A DNA stretch of 50,288 nt, taken from contig JAUNMR010000015.1 in the NCBI GenBank assembly GCA_030537455.1, positions 30,116 through 80,403 of the forward strand. The letters are read 5' to 3'. Origin of the DNA: Planctomycetia bacterium. Its GTDB lineage: Bacteria; Planctomycetota; Planctomycetia; Pirellulales; Thermoguttaceae. Below the pieces are notes generated by a model. It worked only from the letters and a program-made list of their open reading frames with translations, was not told the origin of the DNA and made no database searches. Positions within the stretch are counted from its first letter, which is position 1, and the number at the start of each line of letters is the position of its first letter. The translations under genes were made by a program, and so were the position numbers. Of the stretch, positions 8,913 to 17,926 are shown one piece after another.

Positions 8913-11408
8913 TCACACTGTTCCAGGTTGTACAATGGTCTGAATCTGACGTAAGTTGTCAATTGTAAACTGAATGTTGCTTGGGTACAGCAAATAAGTT
9001 ATCGGAATGGTCTGATAAAGCTCTTCGTCAGCCGTTAGCATGACGCCCTGTGCTTCATGCTCTAGACCAAATAAATGTCCGAGTTCATGAAGACATGTTC
9101 GTTGTCTAGCTAAACTGACGCTCAACTGAACAGTGGGGAAATCCTCGTTGCTGGCGATGACTTCTGACTCTATTTCACTATTAAAGATGATGCTCGAATC
9201 TCCAAAGGATACGCCACGGTATGACTCTGTTGAAAAGAATGCGCCCAACATAAAACACGTCCAATAAGTTGAACTTCCCGCTGGCGCAGTTCGTGACGCA
9301 GTGTACTGTGTGAGACCGGCGACTCCGTGTGTCGTATCTATGTATTCAGGCGTATGGACTGTGATTGATGATTCTGAAGGATATTGCTCAACCTTTATAC
9401 ATGCCCGCGCAAATTCTGAAGCGACAATACCTTCAAGGTCAGGCTCGGTTGCGCTCACGATGTACAAGGGTTCCAACAGTGCACGAGCGCTTTCAACCCA
9501 GAGCGTACGCCATACCGTTAAGACAGACGACTGTAAGTTTGACGATAGCAATGAATAGCCAGATTCAGAACTTGAATCCTGACGATACATTGTAGACGTA
9601 TAGTATTCGCTAGTTATGTCGTCTTCTATCTTATAGCTATCGACGATCACATTATTCGGATGCGCTACTGCAATGTAGTTATCACCGGCGTTTGCTTGTG
9701 TTACCGTTAGCACGGACGTTAATGTATTTTCCGTTGAACCAGTTAAGATTAGCGTCATTGCGGATAGCGTTGCGTTGCCATTATTGTCACGTCTTCCTGC
9801 CGTCTGTATCTGTTCCCCTAGATCGTTTGTAGGAAGACCCGATTGCGTTCCTATTTTATTCACCGGATCAAAATAATGAACGTTCACAGAGCAACTCATA
9901 CCAGTCGGAAGCGCCGCCATGAGCGTCACCGTTATCTGCATTTGATTTTGAACGTCCGCGTTTTCACTAGGTCGTTCGGGGAAGAAACGAAGTCCACCGG
10001 AGTTTTGAGGATCGTTTTCAAGAACCGTTGAATCGTTCGGCGGCGTCCACGTCACACTGGCGATTTGATTCACCCCAATCCGAGGGCATTGGTTTGGCTC
10101 GCGCGCAGGGTTCAAAGTAAGAGTTGTACTATTGGCGTCGAGACATACGTCAGTCGACGTAGATGGATAGTAGCCATTTAGCGTGACATATACCGTTATT
10201 TCCTGTTCGCCATACTGCCATGGAACGCCTTCTGCACAAGGCCAACTAGGCGCGGGAGGTTCAATACTACCCCCGGAATAACCAAGCGCAAAACTCCCAC
10301 TGGCAAAATGATCATAGGAAGAAGTACTGCCAAGCGTGCGAGACCATAGATCCACCCCAGCTACTTTATAAGACGGCGGCGCAAGATTAGCTTCAAATAC
10401 CGGCGTCCACCGATACTCGTTCTCACGCCACAGCAGATTCCAAGGTTTGCCGGAAGCGTCTGTACCGCTGTCGTCAACAGCGCCCCAATCGCCTCCATAC
10501 ACGCGCTCTTCGACCGTATATCCGATCACTCGTCCACAGTAAACGCTTACGTCAACGCTACAAGAGCCGACGTCGTTCGTCGCCGTAACAGTAAACGTAC
10601 CAACTCCAACAGAGCCGGTAGGCGTCATCGAAAGCGCGCCGGTTGTGGCGTTGACGCTCACAGACAGAAAACTCAGATTCGACTGTACTGAATACGTCAA
10701 ACTACTCGACGGATCGGGATTAATAAACCATGCTGCTGAACGGTTAACCGTGCCAGAATCGGCCGAAAGGACGTAGTCGGCATGACCGGTTGCTTGAGCG
10801 CCACCACTAGTGAAGTAAGGAGCCACACCTTCGCCGCCGCCACTGTTCAGCCCCGCGATCGAACCATGCCCGAATAGTGACAACTCGTCTGAAATCTCAG
10901 CCATTACGACCGCAAAGTCCTCAAAGTCAGACGCGTCTGCGATAAGCTCTGACGGTAATTCCGGATCGACGTCATCGTCGAACGACTCGTACTCATAAAC
11001 AATCTCTGAGGACGTATACGTCGATTGAGCAACCAATTCTTCGACACTCTCAAAGTTCAGCTGTTCCACAGAGCTGGTATTGTTCGACTGAGACGTTATG
11101 GATGATTCTCCACATGACGCTTGGAAGAGGGGCGAGGAACGAAGGTAAGCGACCACGGATTCCGATAAAGCTTCTTCGCAAGTCGTTGTTTGAGACACAT
11201 AACACGCCACGTCCGCCGACGAGTCAGACGTCTGGGGACATGTCGGCGATGCAGACAGCAATTGTCGTTCCTCCAGGCGCTCAGTGCATAAGTGCAACGT
11301 ACTCAGCGCACGACCCTCGACGGCACGGGAGGCATTCGTGTAGGACATAAGTCCTAGGCGAGAAAGAAGACTCCCTAGACGCTGAAAAAGACCAAAATGT
11401 GTAGGCAT
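8913..11408 (-). CDS. Secreted metzincin-type zinc protease with LEPR-XLL N-terminal motif
   Basis: An 831-residue exported protein. Residues 45-53 read LEERQLLSA, a form of the LEPR-XLL motif found near the N-terminus of large planctomycete surface proteins. Residues about 195-285 contain a cadherin/immunoglobulin-like module (GVGTFTVTATNDVGS), followed by further beta-rich segments. The C-terminal domain carries the zinc site HELGHLFGLEH (H774, E775, H778, H784), with a Met ten residues after the third histidine that may form the met-turn, so it is a metzincin endopeptidase (matrixin-like spacing). The ATG at 11408 was chosen because GGAG lies six bases upstream; an in-frame ATG at 11420 has no such site. 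It heads a two-gene operon. Its Ser/Thr-rich sequence and lower GC content suit an accessory surface protein. Substrate is unknown. Confidence 0.8.
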   Translation of the reverse strand: MPTHFGLFQRLGSLLSRLGLMSYTNASRAVEGRALSTLHLCTERLEERQLLSASPTCPQTSDSSADVACYVSQTTTCEEALSESVVAYLRSSPLFQASCGESSITSQSNNTSSVEQLNFESVEELVAQSTYTSSEIVYEYESFDDDVDPELPSELIADASDFEDFAVVMAEISDELSLFGHGSIAGLNSGGGEGVAPYFTSGGAQATGHADYVLSADSGTVNRSAAWFINPDPSSSLTYSVQSNLSFLSVSVNATTGALSMTPTGSVGVGTFTVTATNDVGSCSVDVSVYCGRVIGYTVEERVYGGDWGAVDDSGTDASGKPWNLLWRENEYRWTPVFEANLAPPSYKVAGVDLWSRTLGSTSSYDHFASGSFALGYSGGSIEPPAPSWPCAEGVPWQYGEQEITVYVTLNGYYPSTSTDVCLDANSTTLTLNPAREPNQCPRIGVNQIASVTWTPPNDSTVLENDPQNSGGLRFFPERPSENADVQNQMQITVTLMAALPTGMSCSVNVHYFDPVNKIGTQSGLPTNDLGEQIQTAGRRDNNGNATLSAMTLILTGSTENTLTSVLTVTQANAGDNYIAVAHPNNVIVDSYKIEDDITSEYYTSTMYRQDSSSESGYSLLSSNLQSSVLTVWRTLWVESARALLEPLYIVSATEPDLEGIVASEFARACIKVEQYPSESSITVHTPEYIDTTHGVAGLTQYTASRTAPAGSSTYWTCFMLGAFFSTESYRGVSFGDSSIIFNSEIESEVIASNEDFPTVQLSVSLARQRTCLHELGHLFGLEHEAQGVMLTADEELYQTIPITYLLYPSNIQFTIDNLRQIQTIVQPGTV

Positions 11409-11703
11409 ACGCCACTCCATTTGTGAAAGGTTTACTGGGTCGACTCTCTGCAGGCATTGAAAACAAGCCTAAACCACACTAACACTATTGTAACCTGATT
11501 TCGTATGGAATTGTAACAGGATCGCATATAGACGTCAAGCGTCGCCCATATAATAATATGAATGTCCATAATCACCGGTATATAGCCCTTGGGGCAAGTT
11601 GACGTAAGTTCAACATATACAATACCAAATATTCACAATGCTGACCGTGAAAAAGATTCGTACCATGCCCAGAACAACCAATATTTCTGACGAGGTTTTA
11701 GTT
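11409..11703. other. AT-rich intergenic region
   Basis: This 295-base AT-rich stretch lies between the protease gene and the end of the broken glycosyltransferase, both on the minus strand. It should contain the protease promoter. The only clear structure is a short inverted repeat, GTTGA/TCAAC, near 11600. I see no gene. Confidence 0.4.
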
Positions 11704-12777
11704 TTAATACCCGTTCACTGCGTTCTTCATGAGTCTCGAAAGGTACGAAACAACTTTTTGAGACGTCCTTGCATACGAATACTGAAGCGCATTGTTATAC
11801 GCTAAATTACCTAGTTTTGTCAATGTTTCGGGCGAATCCCACAATTTGACAATCGTTTCTACCCATGGCATGACGTCTGATTCATTCCAGACGCCATGAT
11901 TATGCCAATCGACTTCCTCAGAAACTTCAAAAAGAATGCCACCGCTCCCGATCGTTTCTGGCAAAGCGCCACGATTTGTGCACAGGGTTGGAATGTGGTT
12001 AAATCCCGCCTCAACCGCAACTCGACCAAACGTCTCTGGCACGAGCGAAGGGAACAGCAGTAATCGCGTTTGAGAATAGTATGACTTCGGTAATTTACTC
12101 TCTTTGAGTATTTGTATCTCTTGATTAGTAAACTTTACCAACTCATTGCATACTGTTGACAAAGACGCCCGTCCTAAAACAATTAAGATCGGGATATCAG
12201 GACGCAATCGTGCTAGGGTCTTCTGTATTACGGAAAACAATCGCAACCCCTTCTCTGGCGAAGGATTAATTATAGTTAGGTATTTAGGTTAACGATCGTG
12301 AGCCACAATCTGACGTTCTTTCATTATGGGAGGTATAACGGTTGAATCGACATTCAAATGTCGACTATAATAGGAACGTGTGAATTCAGAGGGAACTATA
12401 ATTGAATCAAAGGATTGGAACAAAGTGTTGTTATTGTAAGAATGATTGCATAAGAAGAAGACATTACGCGCGCCAAGTTTCTTTGTAAAATGTGCGGCTT
12501 GAATCGAAGTTGTATACCCGCCGTAACTCATGTAAATATCTGGCTGAACTTCTGAACATTCTCGATTCAACTCTAGCAAATACGCTATGCTTTCGTACTT
12601 TGCGAGATTCACAAGCGATGAATAAGTATCTGACGGTAAGAATACAGTCTTAGATATGACGCCTTGGTCTTCAAATAGCACAACTTCATATTTGAACGGA
12701 ACGGAAAAAAAGCGATTTTCTTTACGATTTTTAACGCTATCACTGTATAATATAGCGAGTGCACCTGCATGGACTTT
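11704..12777 (-). pseudogene. Broken family-4-type glycosyltransferase (in-frame stop, missing N-terminus)
   Basis: Two adjacent open stretches on the minus strand, 12289-12681 and 11704-12246, lie in the same reading frame and are separated by one TAA codon at 12289-12291. Read through, they give a continuous GT-B glycosyltransferase of the GT4 kind: an acceptor-domain part with FVPSEFTRSYYS-like sequence, the linker YLTIINPSPEKG, and a donor-domain with PETFGRVAVEAG and RGALPET, where the glutamate binds the nucleotide-sugar. The frame is open only up to 12777, without an ATG, and lacks the usual N-terminal glycine-rich strand-loop, so about 40-60 residues are missing. The 5' end abuts the divergent gene and its promoter. 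It is most likely a decaying gene that once made a surface glycan. A sequencing error could explain the stop but not the missing start. Confidence 0.7.
12744..12751 (+). promoter_or_regulatory. Probable -10 element of the 12796 gene
   Basis: TGTATAAT contains a perfect TATAAT at 12746-12751. It lies 44 bases before the chosen start codon at 12796. A TTTACG 19 bases upstream is a poor -35. The same TGTATAAT octamer precedes the PIN-TRAM gene at 31718. Confidence 0.4.
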
Positions 12778-12795
12778 TTATTCCGAGGAATGACG

Positions 12796-13473
12796 ATGAA
12801 CAGCCACAGAGACGAGTACGAGAGATTGGTTCGGTCGACGCGCGTGCGCCTTACGGTGGAACGCGACGTACTGCCTCAACTCTTTTACAGCGAGGATCCA
12901 GAGGACGCTATGCGATTCCTTCGCGCTATTCATTCTCAAAACGTAGGGAAGTTCATGACGCAAATCTTTACACGTACTGCGTCGAAACTTCACGATAAGC
13001 TTGAGGCGCCCCAGATTGTTTATCAGCGCGAGGAATTCTTCTCGCAGAGTTTTGTCTTACATCCAGAGAACGAAGACATGATTTATATCACGCGTCTAGG
13101 TATGCCGGAACCGGAGCGTGATGAACTTTGCGCGCGTATCTACTTTTGCCACTCCAGTAATTTACGTAAACGCGCATGCTTTCTTTTGGTTAAGCATGCG
13201 GAAGAGGATTCGTGCCAGAGATATGCGTCAAGGAGCGAAAGTTATCACGCCTTCTTCATGGCGTCGACTGGCAATTTCTTCAGTTGTGGTATTGAAATCG
13301 GCGACGTTAATCATCCATTTTTTCAGGAGGAATACAGCTCAATATATTCCTCCGACGACCCGGTCGGCGCACAGTCGAATTTTCAGATGCTTCTGTATCT
13401 TCGCCGTATGATAGACACACATGAGTGGTCACAGATTGTCTCCTATTACCAGGTCTGTGTGGAAGAACACTAA
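12796..13473 (+). CDS. Hypothetical cytoplasmic protein
   Basis: A 225-residue soluble protein I do not recognise. It has no signal peptide, membrane segment or known motif. The N-terminal half is charged and helical (VRLTVERDVLPQLF, EDAMRFLRAIHS). The middle has strand-rich sequence with several aromatic residues and cysteines, and the end is helical. GAGGA at 12785-12789 ends six bases before the ATG at 12796, which makes that start better than the in-frame ATGs at 12769 and 12790. It is divergent from the broken glycosyltransferase and followed by the possible micropeptide and the DUF3574-like protein, possibly in one transcript. Confidence 0.6.
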   Translation: MNSHRDEYERLVRSTRVRLTVERDVLPQLFYSEDPEDAMRFLRAIHSQNVGKFMTQIFTRTASKLHDKLEAPQIVYQREEFFSQSFVLHPENEDMIYITRLGMPEPERDELCARIYFCHSSNLRKRACFLLVKHAEEDSCQRYASRSESYHAFFMASTGNFFSCGIEIGDVNHPFFQEEYSSIYSSDDPVGAQSNFQMLLYLRRMIDTHEWSQIVSYYQVCVEEH

Positions 13474-13508
13474 TCTTTTTACTACTGAATACGGAGGTAG
13501 CATGTCAA

Positions 13509-13574
13509 ATGACGATTGGTTCTGAAATTGTCCTATTTTATCCGTTAATCGCGTTGCTTTACGTCATGCTCTGA
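13509..13574 (+). CDS. Possible 21-residue membrane micropeptide
   Basis: An ATG at 13509 opens a 22-codon frame that ends with TGA at 13572-13574. The peptide is almost wholly hydrophobic after its fourth residue and could form one transmembrane helix (IVLFYPLIALLYVML). GGAGG at 13493-13497 lies 11 bases upstream; the same site is closer to an ATG at 13502 that stops after seven codons. This could be a real small protein or a leader peptide of the following gene. Chance is also quite possible. Confidence 0.25.
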   Translation: MTIGSEIVLFYPLIALLYVML

Positions 13575-13596
13575 AGTCAGAAAGGTTATAACTGTA

Positions 13597-14022
13597 ATGT
13601 CTAGAAGACTTGGGATTCTCTTTGGCGTCATTTCGACTCTGGCGCTGATTCTTTCCTCTTTGAATCTCTTTATGACGATAGATAAGGACAGCAACGCGTC
13701 GTGTGAGGTTCAGTACGTTCTTTATCTCGGTTTGAACGATAAAGATAGCCATGAACCTGTCATGACGCAGTCAGAGGCGAAGGACGTTTTGGAAGAAATT
13801 CTCCTGCAACGCTTTGGCGGCTATACAATCCAAGAGGCGTCAGGCGGCTGGGTCGACGTCGACGGCGCAGTCTTTCGTGAAGATTCTCTGGCGATTTATT
13901 TAAGCGAAGTCTCCGAAGCTGAGACTCACGCGCTCGCGCAACGACTGATGGAGGTTTTTCATCAGCGTACGATTTTAATTCAAGCGAATCGCACTCACAC
14001 GGAATTTTATTCAGGACAATAG
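13597..14022 (+). CDS. Small signal-anchored protein, DUF3574-like
   Basis: A 141-residue protein. Residues 5-28 are a signal peptide or anchor. The rest is a compact alpha/beta domain whose pattern (TQSEAKDVLEEILLQRFGGY, then GGWVDVDGAVFREDS) resembles DUF3574 proteins, small exported proteins of unknown function that carry a similar 'W...g...rE.S' core. AAAGG lies 11 bases before the ATG. It ends 12 bases before the convergent CinA/NMNAT gene. The similarity is judged by eye and is not strong. Confidence 0.55.
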   Translation: MSRRLGILFGVISTLALILSSLNLFMTIDKDSNASCEVQYVLYLGLNDKDSHEPVMTQSEAKDVLEEILLQRFGGYTIQEASGGWVDVDGAVFREDSLAIYLSEVSEAETHALAQRLMEVFHQRTILIQANRTHTEFYSGQ

Positions 14023-14034
14023 GTCAGTGAGTCG

Positions 14035-15405
14035 TTAGTCCAATTGCTTACGTTCTTTACGTCTTAGTTCGCTGGAGGAAGAGTCGTCGAGAAAGACGTC
14101 GGGCTCGACGAATTCACACATCGAAGCAAGGGGCTGTGGCAGGGAGACACGCAAGTCATTGACGTTATAGATTTTATCATTAACACGACGCGAGAAGACC
14201 AGGAATCGCGCGTTGTGTTCCGATAGCAAACGTAGCATGGCGTCACGTTGCGTAACGTCGTTATTTTCATACTTTGGATCGGCTAGACGCAGAATCGTAT
14301 CTGTTCCGACGACGAAGGTTGCATTTGGCGCAATTTGCGCTTTCTGTCGATATAAAGGGGCGTTTGTGAGCCAGGCGTCGCGCTCGGGCAGTGCGGAGTT
14401 GAGCGCGCGCATACGTCTAATGATTTCAATGGGATCGAGTGGCGGTTTGTCAACGTTCACAGCTGATATTTCTGGCGCCACGGTGGTTTTGAGGATCTGG
14501 TCGGCGAGAGCGACGATCTTATAATGACCTTGATGTGGCGGATTAAAGGAGCCGGGAAAGAAGGCGTGTGAAGTCGATAAATCGCTATCTGGCAAAGGTT
14601 GAGCGTAATCCTCTTGTAAAAATTGTACGTACGGGTAGAGCGCAACTGTATTGCTTTTGGCGACTAGCGCTGTCTCGGGCGTACCGCTACGCCACAGCAA
14701 CGCTTGAACTTGGGCGTCGTTTGCGTCGCGAAAATCCGGCGCATAAAGGAATTGTGCGCTGCGCCGATCGATAAAGGCGTAGGAGATAGTCGCGCTGTCT
14801 TCTGGCAAGGCGTCGAAATAATCTTGAATCGGCAGGGACTCTGAGAACTCGCGCCAGTATTGCGCTGGGTCAGCTTGGGAGTGTTCAAGCTGTTTAAGCC
14901 GTTCTATAGCGAAGTTTAAGACGTTTAGAATAAAATCGGCTGTTATATGTTCTTCTTCTAATCGTGATCGTGCGTTCTTTTTTAGGAATAAGGAGGCGCT
15001 AAAGGCGCCACGATAGCTAAGTACAGCGCAGTACACACGATGAGCGCCTTTTTTGGGTCGAGACGTAGCCAGCGACGCGGTCACGCCGACGCCGAGTAAG
15101 TCCTCTTTCAGCGTGAGTTGCGCGTTGGTTTCTTCTGTAACGTCAGTGTGGTCGAACTTCGCGGCGCGCCATAACGCTTTTGCGGCGAGTTGGCGCGCAA
15201 CTTGTTCTGTACAATAACCTTCCGGATGAAAACCGAGATATTCGTCGGTCGCTTGTTGGCAGTAAGGAATAGCGGCGTCTAAAAAGGTAGCGGAAGCGCC
15301 GGGCAGAGTGAGATAGTGTGCGATAAATTCACTTCCTCCGCCCGTGAGCGCGATGGCAAAGCGATAGAACGCGGCGCGGAACCGTTGTATGGCTTCGTTT
15401 TGCAT
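14035..15405 (-). CDS. CinA-like / nucleotidylyltransferase (NMNAT-like) fusion protein
   Basis: A 456-residue cytoplasmic two-domain protein. Residues 1-170 resemble the C-terminal domain of CinA (PncC), which deamidates nicotinamide mononucleotide: ALTGG at 19-23, PGASATFLDAAIPY and GVGVTASLA. The family's catalytic serine, in the ESCTGG motif, is A19 here. Residues about 280-456 are a class I nucleotidylyltransferase: PPHQGH gives the HxGH site (H291, H294), VVGTDT follows, and DDSSSSELR matches the ISSTxIR end motif of NadD/NMNAT enzymes. A joint role in NAD salvage or nucleotide-sugar/cofactor adenylylation is inferred. AAGGA five bases upstream of the ATG at 15405 decides the start, against a longer frame from 15534. 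It lies 43 bases after mcsB. Confidence 0.75.
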   Translation of the reverse strand: MQNEAIQRFRAAFYRFAIALTGGGSEFIAHYLTLPGASATFLDAAIPYCQQATDEYLGFHPEGYCTEQVARQLAAKALWRAAKFDHTDVTEETNAQLTLKEDLLGVGVTASLATSRPKKGAHRVYCAVLSYRGAFSASLFLKKNARSRLEEEHITADFILNVLNFAIERLKQLEHSQADPAQYWREFSESLPIQDYFDALPEDSATISYAFIDRRSAQFLYAPDFRDANDAQVQALLWRSGTPETALVAKSNTVALYPYVQFLQEDYAQPLPDSDLSTSHAFFPGSFNPPHQGHYKIVALADQILKTTVAPEISAVNVDKPPLDPIEIIRRMRALNSALPERDAWLTNAPLYRQKAQIAPNATFVVGTDTILRLADPKYENNDVTQRDAMLRLLSEHNARFLVFSRRVNDKIYNVNDLRVSLPQPLASMCEFVEPDVFLDDSSSSELRRKERKQLD

Positions 15406-15448
15406 CGTAGTCCTTCTTAAACGCTGACTCGCTAAAATTGGCACGCGG

Positions 15449-16507
15449 TTATTTGGTGTGAGCCAGTACGCGACGCAAATATTCTGCGCGTAGGATTTCC
15501 TCGTCGTCCTGGTCGTTTCCGTCGAGTTCCGCATGCTTTCTGAGGTGCGCCGGCTGGATTTGCATAAGCGTTGTATCGATAAGCTTAATCGGTATATTAT
15601 CGATCAGGTTCAGTCGAGCGCCGAGTCTGAGACTGGACAGATGTGCAACGGCCTCTTCAAATGTCATTGTGCGCGCGGTATTGAGCAATCCGACGGCGCG
15701 AAAGCATCGATCGAGAAATTTTTCTCGATTCTCTTGCATGACGACCTGACGCGCCTTTCTTTCGTATTCGACGATGTGTGGCACGACGTCGTTTAGCAAA
15801 TCGACAATCGCTTCCTCTGGCATACCGAGGGTCGCCTTATTGCCAATAATGATACATTCACCGAAGGCTTTTTCTCCGTCTCCAAAGAGTCCCTTGACTA
15901 AGAGGTTCATTTTATTGAGACTACGAATCGTTTTATCCATTTCCCCCGTCTCAATGAGCGCGGGCAGATGCAGGAGTACAGTGACTCTCATTCCTGTTCC
16001 GACGTTTCCGGGACTGGCGGTGAGGTATCCGAACTGCTTGTCGTAGGCGTAGTCGAGAGATTCGCTGAGTTTGTCGTCGATTTCGTTGAGTTTGTCCCAG
16101 AGAGCAGAGAGGCACAGACCCGCTTGGATTGCATGTAGTCTCACGTGGTCTTCGTCATTGACCATAACGGCGGATTCTTCCGTCGATTCGAAGACCAAGG
16201 CCTTGGGGCGTTGGGATTCTACGAATTCAATGCTCGCTAGTTTTCTTTCCAGAAGTAGCTGCGCGTCTAGTTCGCTGAGCTTTGCGCCGTCGACGACGAT
16301 AGCGCGCTGGTTTTCCCAGAGCTTCTTACACGCATTTGTCACTTGCACAGCGACCTCTTGTAAGTCGGCGTCATTAGCACGCGGCGTAAATGGGACGGAT
16401 GAGAGGTTGCGTGCGAGTCTAATACGACTGGCGAGAACGACGTCAGCGTCTTTTGCGTCGTCTCTTAGCCACGGGGACGGTTGATTAACTAGGAAGTCTA
16501 AATTCAC
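15449..16507 (-). CDS. mcsB: Protein-arginine kinase McsB
   Basis: A 352-residue ATP:guanido phosphotransferase of the bacterial McsB type, which phosphorylates arginines on misfolded proteins and marks them for ClpCP degradation. Visible motifs are SRIRLARN (27-34), the NDED acidic loop (117-120; usually NEED), LTASPGNVGTG (162-172) and a C-terminal arginine-rich end. The cysteine usual in the TCP/ACP motif is S165 here, confirmed by the AGT codon. GTG at 16507 was chosen because GAGG lies about eight bases upstream; the in-frame TTG at 16531 has none. No mcsA, clpC or ctsR gene is next to it, unlike in Bacilli. The next gene downstream is the CinA/NMNAT fusion, probably in the same transcript. 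Confidence 0.88.
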   Translation of the reverse strand: MNLDFLVNQPSPWLRDDAKDADVVLASRIRLARNLSSVPFTPRANDADLQEVAVQVTNACKKLWENQRAIVVDGAKLSELDAQLLLERKLASIEFVESQRPKALVFESTEESAVMVNDEDHVRLHAIQAGLCLSALWDKLNEIDDKLSESLDYAYDKQFGYLTASPGNVGTGMRVTVLLHLPALIETGEMDKTIRSLNKMNLLVKGLFGDGEKAFGECIIIGNKATLGMPEEAIVDLLNDVVPHIVEYERKARQVVMQENREKFLDRCFRAVGLLNTARTMTFEEAVAHLSSLRLGARLNLIDNIPIKLIDTTLMQIQPAHLRKHAELDGNDQDDEEILRAEYLRRVLAHTK

Positions 16508-16660
16508 GGAAGAACCTCGCAGACGCCGCAAACCGGTCGCCTGTTGAAATTGGTAAGCTTGTATGATAGCGCGAATCGCGAGTTACCCCACAGGTTCGCG
16601 CCAGAAGTTGCGTTAATATAGCGACAATTACGCGGTACAGCAAGCGTTATTTTGTATTCT

Positions 16661-17926
16661 TTATAGCGAGAGCGGTTCGTTTGCGAGTTGGCGTTCCCCC
16701 CTTGTGAGCTCGTACATATCGCGAATGAGCTTTATGTCGCATGGGCGTTGTTTGACATTGCGTCTGAGGAACATTCTCTCCTGCGCGAGTATCATGAGCT
16801 CCACGGACAGTTCGGTGATCTGACCAAAGGTACGCGCGTAATTCACAAAGCTCGGCGCCGCGGTCGTCACGAAACCGTAGACCATACTGCACGCGCCAAT
16901 AGTCTTGCCGGTAAAGATACTCGTATTAATTGCGGTTTTGGAGTAATCGCCAATAACGCACCCGAGGAACTGCATTCTAGAGGGGAATTTGCCCGCGGGG
17001 GTCTCTTGGAATACCTCGTTGTACGAGTTCTTCAGGTCGCTATTGCAGGTGCCCGCGCCGAGATTGACCCAACTGCCAAGGTAACTGTGACCCAAAAAGC
17101 CATGATGCTGCTTGTTCGAATAGGGCTCGATTGTCGTGGCTTCGACCTCTCCGCCAATTTTACAGGTGGAGCTGACCGCGACGTAGTCTTTGATCGCGGC
17201 ATGTTCAATGATTTTGCTCTTGGATCCGACGTAGACCGGCCCACGAATGTAACAGAACGGACCGATATTGACGTTGTCGCTAATGACAATCGGACCGGCT
17301 TTTGAGTCGTAAGAGAAAAAGTCGCCGATTTGTGGTCTTTTCGCCTCGTCTTTCGGGACAAAGAGACCGTCGCCGATCTCCTGGTATTCGCCGGTAGCGA
17401 TTCTGTTTTCCAAGTTCTCGTTGAAGTAGCTCATGTGCAGACGAATGGCGTCCGATGGTCTCTCCAAGAGCACAATGGGGGCGGGCGGTTCGATCTCTGG
17501 CAGGTCGAGGTCTTGAAGAATGCCCTGAATTTGTGCGCATCCGAGCTCTTGGGTTGGCAAATGCTCCGAGGAATTGAGAATTGCCGCGGCAATGGAGGAG
17601 CCGGAGTAGATGATCGCGCCGCGTTCATATTGACCCGCGGTGAGGGTTCGCCAGGCGTCTAGCAAACTGACTCTGGGCGCTGTTCGGGCGTTGACGAATA
17701 GAATAGGACCACGTCGTTCGCCCTTCTTAGGGTTCCAAGCGTCCGGCACGTCTTGCTTGAGGATTTCACGCAGGTGCGGTCGCACGACCAGTTCGACCTC
17801 GCCTCCTAAGCGTCGAGCCAAATTCAGTAGACGCATAGAGCCTACGCTAATGGAAAAGGCGGCGCGACCGATTGTGATGGGGTAAAGATTGACAACATTG
17901 GAGTCTTCAAAAAGTATAATGTGCAT
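16661..17926 (-). CDS. GlmU-like sugar nucleotidyltransferase / acyltransferase (alternative bacterial GlmU)
   Basis: A 421-residue protein of the alternative GlmU family (TIGR03991 type). These proteins are thought to make UDP-N-acetylglucosamine or a related sugar nucleotide for the envelope. The N-terminal half is a divergent nucleotidyltransferase domain (start MHIILFEDS, then PITIGRAAFSISVG). The C-terminal half, about 230-390, is a left-handed beta-helix of hexapeptide repeats (ISDNVNIGPFCYIRGPVYVG, GSWVNLGAGTCNSDLKN). The start ATG at 17926 matches the family's short N-terminus; an upstream frame extension looks non-coding. It is divergent from the HtrA gene across a 416-base gap and lies about 150 bases upstream of mcsB on the same strand. 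Confidence 0.85.
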   Translation of the reverse strand: MHIILFEDSNVVNLYPITIGRAAFSISVGSMRLLNLARRLGGEVELVVRPHLREILKQDVPDAWNPKKGERRGPILFVNARTAPRVSLLDAWRTLTAGQYERGAIIYSGSSIAAAILNSSEHLPTQELGCAQIQGILQDLDLPEIEPPAPIVLLERPSDAIRLHMSYFNENLENRIATGEYQEIGDGLFVPKDEAKRPQIGDFFSYDSKAGPIVISDNVNIGPFCYIRGPVYVGSKSKIIEHAAIKDYVAVSSTCKIGGEVEATTIEPYSNKQHHGFLGHSYLGSWVNLGAGTCNSDLKNSYNEVFQETPAGKFPSRMQFLGCVIGDYSKTAINTSIFTGKTIGACSMVYGFVTTAAPSFVNYARTFGQITELSVELMILAQERMFLRRNVKQRPCDIKLIRDMYELTRGERQLANEPLSL

